From positions 1 to 10,951 of the forward strand of contig JAFHCF010000155.1 in NCBI GenBank assembly GCA_048497495.1: DNA of 10,951 nucleotides, read 5' to 3'. Origin of the DNA: JAFHCF01 sp048497495 (GTDB taxonomy: Bacteria; Pseudomonadota; Alphaproteobacteria; Rhizobiales; Ancalomicrobiaceae). Position numbers and translations under genes: made by a program. Positions 7,502 to 10,951 of this stretch are shown here, piece after piece (the first letter of the stretch is position 1; each line of letters opens with the position of its first letter). The notes under the pieces are model-generated. The model ran no database searches and was not told where the DNA came from. It was given only the letters and a program-made list of their open reading frames with translations.

Positions 7502-8419
7502 ATGATCGAAGCGATGCGGGGGGGCGAGACCGAGGCCCGGCGGAGGCCCGCCATCGTGCGGAGCGTCGCCGATCTCCGGGCGCGGGTCGGCGCCTGGCGG
7601 ATGGCCGGCGAGACCGTCGCCATGGTGCCGACCATGGGCGCGCTGCACGAGGGCCACCTGTCGCTGGTCGCCGAGGGCCTGCGCCGGGCGGACCACGTGG
7701 TGGTGTCGATCTTCGTCAACCCGACCCAGTTCGCCCCCCACGAGGATTTCCAGACCTATCCGCGCACCGAGGCGAGCGACGTCGAGAAGCTCTCGGCGCT
7801 TTCCACCGATCTGGTCTTCGCGCCCAATGCGCTCGAGATGTATCCGCTCGGCTCGGTCACCCGGATCGAGGTGGCGGGGCCGGCGCTCGGGCTGGAGAGC
7901 GACTTCCGCCCGCATTTCTTCGGCGGCGTCGCCACCGTGGTGGCCAAGCTGCTGATCGCCTGCGCTCCCGACATCGCGATCTTCGGCGAGAAGGACTATC
8001 AACAGCTCGCCGTGGTCCGGCGGATGGCGCGCGATCTGATGTTGCCGACGGAGATCGTCGGCGGTCGCACGGTGCGCGAGGCCGACGGGCTCGCCATGTC
8101 GTCGCGCAACGCCTATCTCAGCCCGGAGGAACGGGCGATCGCGCCGCGCCTCCACGCCGCGATGCGCGAGGTCGCCGAGGCGGTCGCCGCCGGCGCGGAC
8201 GCCACCACGGCGCTCGACGCGGCGAAGAGCGCCCTCCTCGCCGCCGGCTTCCGCCAGATCGATTATCTCGAGATCCGCAACGCCGTCACACTCGCGGCGC
8301 CGAGCGAGGCGGGCGAGGCGGGCGAGGCGGGCGAGGCGGGCGAGGCGGGCGAGCCGCTGCGCCTGCTCGCGGCGCTCTGGCTCGGCAAGACGCGCCTGAT
8401 CGACAACATCGCGGTGTGA
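7502..8419 (+). CDS. panC: Pantoate--beta-alanine ligase (pantothenate synthetase)
   Basis: PanC joins pantoate and beta-alanine using ATP to make pantothenate, the precursor of coenzyme A. The 305-residue protein carries the family signatures: PTMGALHEGH (43-52, including the HxGH nucleotidyltransferase motif), NPTQF (73-77), GEKDYQQ (162-168) and MSSRN (199-203). ATG 7502 is chosen because GGGAGA lies 7 nt upstream; an in-frame TTG at 7475 would add 9 residues and lacks such a site. The C-terminal domain contains a run of five Glu-Ala-Gly repeats (269-283) between the strand ending EIRNAVTL and the conserved WLGKTRLIDNI, presumably in a surface loop. The pterin dehydratase gene follows 21 nt later and is probably co-transcribed. 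The other pantothenate genes (panB, panD) are not in the window. Confidence 0.96.
   Translation: MIEAMRGGETEARRRPAIVRSVADLRARVGAWRMAGETVAMVPTMGALHEGHLSLVAEGLRRADHVVVSIFVNPTQFAPHEDFQTYPRTEASDVEKLSALSTDLVFAPNALEMYPLGSVTRIEVAGPALGLESDFRPHFFGGVATVVAKLLIACAPDIAIFGEKDYQQLAVVRRMARDLMLPTEIVGGRTVREADGLAMSSRNAYLSPEERAIAPRLHAAMREVAEAVAAGADATTALDAAKSALLAAGFRQIDYLEIRNAVTLAAPSEAGEAGEAGEAGEAGEPLRLLAALWLGKTRLIDNIAV
8306..8350 (+). repeat. In-frame 9-bp minisatellite inside panC
   Basis: Five perfect tandem copies of GAGGCGGGC encode (Glu-Ala-Gly)5, followed by a partial copy beginning GAG. As the unit is 9 bp, gain or loss of copies keeps the reading frame. The perfect identity of all copies suggests recent expansion by slippage. 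Confidence 0.95.
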
Positions 8420-8440
8420 GTGGCCGCCGGGGAGACTGCG

Positions 8441-8707
8441 ATGAGCGAGACCCTACCCGACGGCTGGAGCGGCGACGCCTCCCGGATCGCCAAGACCTAC
8501 CGCTTTTCGAGCTTCCCCCAGGCGATCGCCTTCATGGTCGAGGTGGCGTTCCACTGCGAGGCGAAGAACCACCATCCGGAATGGCGCAACGTCTACGACC
8601 GGGTCGACGTGGAACTCACCACGCATGACGCCGGCGGCGTCACCGCGAGGGATCTCGGCCTCGCCGCCCACATGAACGCGGTCCACACGCGGATGACGGG
8701 CGGCTGA
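8441..8707 (+). CDS. 4a-hydroxytetrahydrobiopterin dehydratase (pterin-4a-carbinolamine dehydratase)
   Basis: The enzyme dehydrates 4a-hydroxytetrahydropterin and so helps regenerate the cofactor used by aromatic amino acid hydroxylases. The 88-residue protein is of usual family length and shows the hallmark AKNHHPEW (41-48) with H44 and H45, then YDRVDVELTTHDAGGVT with H62, and D71 in ARDLGLA. ATG 8441 has GGGGAG 6 nt upstream; a GTG at 8420, directly after the panC stop, would add 7 residues but has no clear ribosome-binding site. It sits 21 nt behind panC, which suggests an operon. No phenylalanine hydroxylase gene is seen nearby, so a role in another pterin pathway, such as that of a molybdenum cofactor, cannot be excluded. 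The symbol phhB would fit only with phhA present. Confidence 0.92.
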   Translation: MSETLPDGWSGDASRIAKTYRFSSFPQAIAFMVEVAFHCEAKNHHPEWRNVYDRVDVELTTHDAGGVTARDLGLAAHMNAVHTRMTGG

Positions 8708-8714
8708 GCCGGCC

Positions 8715-9014
8715 TCACGGCCGAGGCTTGCCGCGCCCGGTGGTGGTGTCGAGCGTGAGCGTGCCGCCGACGGCGATGCTGGTGTCACCGTCGCGATAGA
8801 GCGTCTTGCCGCCTTCCGTGGTGACCTTGGCCGGGGCCTTGCCCTTGGTCGTCGTCGCGATCGTCGCGGTCGAGGGACAGGGGCGCGGCGTGCCGAAGGC
8901 CGGGTTGTTGGCCGACCCGACCCCGGACACGCAAGGCTCCGCGGCGCCGGCGGGCCGGCTCGCGAGCGGTAGGACGGCAAGCGCCGTCACGGCGGTGATC
9001 GTCAGGATCCTCAT
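8715..9014 (-). CDS. Small exported protein of unknown function
   Basis: I do not recognise the family. The 99-residue reading has a clear signal peptide (about 1-25: MRILT, a hydrophobic core, then PAGAA). The mature part of about 74 residues is rich in Thr, Gly, Pro and Lys, with two cysteines (C28, C46) that could form a disulfide. It has no membrane segment after the signal, so it is probably periplasmic or secreted. ATG 9014 is preferred over an ATG/GTG extension further upstream because it starts directly at the signal peptide. The stop is 7 bp from the stop of the convergent pterin dehydratase gene. A 12-bp tandem repeat and a seven-codon upstream frame lie just before the start. Coding is supported by the signal peptide and the fit between neighbouring genes. 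Confidence 0.65.
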   Translation of the reverse strand: MRILTITAVTALAVLPLASRPAGAAEPCVSGVGSANNPAFGTPRPCPSTATIATTTKGKAPAKVTTEGGKTLYRDGDTSIAVGGTLTLDTTTGRGKPRP

Positions 9015-9020
9015 CGGCTC

Positions 9021-9044
9021 ATCCCCGAAAACATCTCCGAAAAC
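9021..9044 (-). repeat. 12-bp tandem repeat at the ribosome-binding region of the exported protein gene
   Basis: On the minus strand GTTTTCGGAGAT is followed directly by GTTTTCGGGGAT (11 of 12 bases identical). Each unit contains a Shine-Dalgarno-like purine run, and the second lies 6 nt before ATG 9014. Confidence 0.7.
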
Positions 9045-9098
9045 TTCCACGTGATGCCCGCCATGGCAGCGGAATCGGGCGCGGTCACGGCGGGACGC

Positions 9099-9530
9099 TC
9101 ACAACAGACCGAGTCCGGCCAATTCCCGCAAGAATTCCACCGGCAGGTCGGCGACGGCGTCGCTCCTCAGGTCGCGCGGCGCGAGCTCGGGGGCGAGGTA
9201 GCGCCAGCCCTGGAACGGCCGATAGGGCCGCGCCTCGACCTCCACCAGATCACCGGAGAGCACGATGTCGCAATAGGAGATGCCGGAGCCGTCCTTCACC
9301 GCGCGCAGTTCGAGGATCGTCTCGCGGACGCGGATCTGCCCCTTGATCACCCAATAGAGCGAGCCGCCGGGCACGATCTCGTCGATCCGCTTCGGCATCA
9401 TCCGGGTGCGATGGACGTGCTCCGGCACCAGGCCGCGCCGCGTCTTCTCGGCGAGCGTCGCGGCGATCCAGTCGGCGAGATCGTCGATCCCGTCACAACC
9501 GACGCAGAGCTTGATCAGATTGAGGGCCAT
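9099..9530 (-). CDS. DUF1489 family protein
   Basis: The 143-residue protein matches, as far as I can recall, the DUF1489 family, which is conserved in alphaproteobacteria and has no assigned function. Typical stretches are MALNLIKLCVGCDGIDDLADW at the N-terminus, RTRMMPKRIDEIVPGGSLYWVIKG (about 42-65) and the ending PYRPFQGWRYL (about 101-111). No signal peptide or membrane segment is seen, so it is probably cytoplasmic. Two cysteines near the N-terminus (C9, C12) could bind a metal, but that is speculation. The ATG at 9530 gives the usual family length and start. It lies 95 bp downstream of the glutathione S-transferase-like gene and 84 bp upstream of the exported-protein gene on the same strand; shared transcription is possible. 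Confidence 0.85.
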   Translation of the reverse strand: MALNLIKLCVGCDGIDDLADWIAATLAEKTRRGLVPEHVHRTRMMPKRIDEIVPGGSLYWVIKGQIRVRETILELRAVKDGSGISYCDIVLSGDLVEVEARPYRPFQGWRYLAPELAPRDLRSDAVADLPVEFLRELAGLGLL

Positions 9531-9625
9531 GGGGTTCCGGAGCCGATCGTCGAGCGGGAGGCGATCCTAGCCGCGACGAAGCCTGCGGACCACCGCCTGC
9601 GGACGGTGATCCACCGAAGACACCA

Positions 9626-10285
9626 TCAGTCCTCGACCTCGTCGGCGGCGACGATCGCGGTCTCGGCGTCGGCCCCCGCCTTCCAGGCGCGGAACGCCGG
9701 CAGAGCCAGGACCGCGTCCATGTAGGCGCGGGTATCGGCGGCGACCGGCCAGGAGTAGGTGTCGAGACGGGTCACCACCGGGGCATACATGGCGTCGGCG
9801 GCCGAGAAATCACCGAACAGGAAGGGGCCACCGGCGCCGAACCGGGCGCGGGCGTCGCGCCAGGCGGCGACGATGCGGGCGACGTCGGCGGCGGCGGCCG
9901 GGCCGCGATCCTTCCAGGCGTAGTGCCGGCGCAGGTTCATCGGGCAGGCGGCGCGCAGCCCGGCGAAGCCGGCGTGCATCTCGTTGGCGATCGAGCGGGC
10001 GAGCGCCCGGGCGGCGCGGTCGGTCGGCCAGATGGCGAGATCGGGGAAGCTCTCGGCGAGATATTCGACGATCGCCAGGGTCTCGAAGACCGCGACGTCG
10101 CCGTCGACGAGGCACGGCACCTTGCCGGACCCGGCATATTTCAACACCTCCGGCTTGAACTCGGGGGTGTCGAGGAGAACCGCGACCTCCTCGAAGGGGA
10201 TGCCGAAATGGGTCATCAGCAGCCAGGGGCGCAACGACCACGACGAATAACGCTTGTTGCCGATGACGAGCTTCGTTCCGGGCAT
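9626..10285 (-). CDS. Glutathione S-transferase family protein
   Basis: The 219-residue protein is of normal GST length. The thioredoxin-fold N-domain (about 1-83) begins KLVIGNKRYSSWSLRPWL, a start typical of a bacterial GST subgroup in which the Ser at 14 or 15 is the likely catalytic residue. The conserved cis-Pro motif VP is at 56-57 and the glutathione gamma-glutamyl contact E68-T69 is in VFETLAIVEYLAESFPDL. The all-helical C-domain (about 95-215) includes FLFGDFSAADAMYAPVV, the N-capping box region. ATG 10285 has AAGGA about 7 nt upstream; the frame open upstream to 10459 is Arg/Pro-rich and unlikely to be coding. The protein is probably cytoplasmic and could conjugate or reduce electrophiles; the substrate cannot be told from sequence. 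Confidence 0.9.
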   Translation of the reverse strand: MPGTKLVIGNKRYSSWSLRPWLLMTHFGIPFEEVAVLLDTPEFKPEVLKYAGSGKVPCLVDGDVAVFETLAIVEYLAESFPDLAIWPTDRAARALARSIANEMHAGFAGLRAACPMNLRRHYAWKDRGPAAAADVARIVAAWRDARARFGAGGPFLFGDFSAADAMYAPVVTRLDTYSWPVAADTRAYMDAVLALPAFRAWKAGADAETAIVAADEVED

Positions 10286-10740
10286 GTCTGGTCCTTCTCG
10301 AGGGGGTCGAGGGCGACGATGCCAGCCGCCTGCGCCGCCGTCCAACCGATTTTCCTGACGGGGGGGTTCAATCACGTTGATGGGATCGGCCGGGGCGATC
10401 GCGGCGGTGGCGTGGCGGCGCAAGTCGGGCGTCGAGGCGGCGATCTCCCGCCCGATCACGCGACGCGCGATCGACGGTCAATTCGCGCGACGGGCGCGGC
10501 GCGGCGATCCCGGCGAAGACACCGGTCACGTCGGCGTCGGTCGATCCCCGGCCCCTCTCGGAGGTCACCGGCGGATCACGCCCGCGTGACCGAGCAAACG
10601 TGTCATCTCGATGAAATCAATGAATTTTTCCGCATGGCTCGAGACACGGGGACGCCGTTGCCGGCTCCCGCGGCCGGGTCCAGTTTCCGAGGTGTCGGCA
10701 AACCGGGGGGCACCGACACACGAACCGAAAGGGCAACACC
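10286..10740. other. Intergenic region between the GST gene and the small exported protein gene
   Basis: These 455 bp carry no supported gene. The left two-thirds is very GC-rich, with a run of seven G at 10360-10366 and an inverted repeat CGCGCGA (10464-10470) with TCGCGCG (10483-10489). An AT-rich patch at about 10607-10632 stands out and probably contains the promoter of the downstream plus-strand gene, although no convincing -35/-10 pair could be chosen. Confidence 0.4.
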
Positions 10741-10929
10741 ATGTCCCGCAGATCCACTCTCGCTCTCCTGACCGCCGTCTCGCTCCTCGCCGCTCCGGTG
10801 GCCTCCGCCTTCGCGGCCACGACGATGACGGTCCGGCCGACCATCGACCGCACCTCGAACATGCTCGCCGCCAACGGCGACGCCGCCTACCGCTTCCAGG
10901 CGGCACACGAGACCAACGACACCCAGTGA
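10741..10929 (+). CDS. Tiny exported protein of unknown function
   Basis: I do not recognise this protein. The 62-residue frame has a convincing signal peptide: basic MSRRS, a hydrophobic core LALLTAVSLLAAPV, and a cleavage region ASAFA ending near residue 25. The mature part of about 37 residues (TVRPTIDRTSNMLAANGDAAYRFQAAHE) is polar, lacks cysteines and has no further membrane segment. AAGGG stands about 7 nt before ATG 10741. Its distance from the neighbouring gene and the AT-rich patch upstream suggest its own transcription unit. The window ends 22 bases after the stop, so its downstream partners cannot be seen. Confidence 0.6.
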   Translation: MSRRSTLALLTAVSLLAAPVASAFAATTMTVRPTIDRTSNMLAANGDAAYRFQAAHETNDTQ

Positions 10930-10951
10930 AAGCGACGGCTCGCGCGCGCGC

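Noticed and set aside
6403..7719. N-terminal extension of the J-domain frame to 7719
   Set aside because: The sequence upstream of ATG 6402 is Arg/Pro-rich and overlaps the VWA-like gene out of frame. ATG 6402 has a good ribosome-binding site and begins a hydrophobic segment.
7021..8628. 535-codon plus-strand frame overlapping panC
   Set aside because: Out of frame with panC, Arg-rich and without family motifs; panC itself is certain.
8710..8723. Short hairpin (CGGCC/GGCCG) between the convergent pterin dehydratase and exported-protein genes
   Set aside because: Only 5 bp of stem with no U-run on either strand, so it is too weak to call a terminator.
9581..9608. 10-bp direct repeat GCCTGCGGAC and overlapping small inverted repeat between the GST-like and DUF1489 genes
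   Set aside because: Short, GC-rich and without a promoter or terminator context; consistent with chance.
10935..10951. Alternating CG run at the right edge (possible Z-DNA or repeat)
   Set aside because: Only about a dozen bases and cut by the window end; not interpretable.

Overview
This is a GC-rich chromosomal window from an alphaproteobacterium, most likely of the order Hyphomicrobiales (Rhizobiales). The pointers are the high-GC codon use, the clpS-clpA pair, a small phasin gene (so probably a polyhydroxybutyrate maker), a DUF1489 gene, and a D-alanyl-D-alanine carboxypeptidase with a C-terminal SPOR domain. No tRNA, rRNA, CRISPR array, transposase or phage gene was seen. The content is core housekeeping rather than a mobile island.

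Layout from left to right. Positions 1-146 hold only a degenerate repeat-like stretch and a hairpin terminator behind clpA. On the minus strand, clpS (2587-2916) and clpA (147-2576) form a tight operon for N-end-rule proteolysis, with a good promoter at 3079-3106. Upstream, also on the minus strand, lies a phasin gene (3248-3577) with its own intrinsic terminator (3176-3210). Its promoter (3672-3699) is bracketed by two TTGC-N3-GCAA dyads that look like operators for a PhaR-type repressor. On the plus strand a D-Ala-D-Ala carboxypeptidase/SPOR protein (3929-5641) follows a leader that can fold into a closed multi-branch RNA (3776-3885). Its 3' end overlaps by 7 bp the convergent gene for a membrane-anchored J-domain protein (5635-6402), which is in a minus-strand operon with a VWA-like protein gene (6444-7190).

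Divergent from that pair, panC (7502-8419, pantothenate synthesis, with an in-frame 9-bp minisatellite) is followed closely by a pterin-4a-carbinolamine dehydratase gene (8441-8707). Three minus-strand genes come next: a small exported protein of unknown function (8715-9014), a DUF1489 protein (9099-9530) and a glutathione S-transferase-like protein (9626-10285). A 455-bp non-coding stretch separates these from a tiny exported protein (10741-10929) at the right edge.

Functional themes are protein quality control (ClpA, ClpS, J-domain protein), carbon storage (phasin), cell-wall remodelling at the septum (carboxypeptidase/SPOR) and cofactor metabolism (PanC, pterin dehydratase). I see no clear new defence or mobile system. 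The points most worth a second look are the phasin operator pair, the folded leader before the carboxypeptidase gene, the panC minisatellite and the poorly characterised VWA/J-domain pair.
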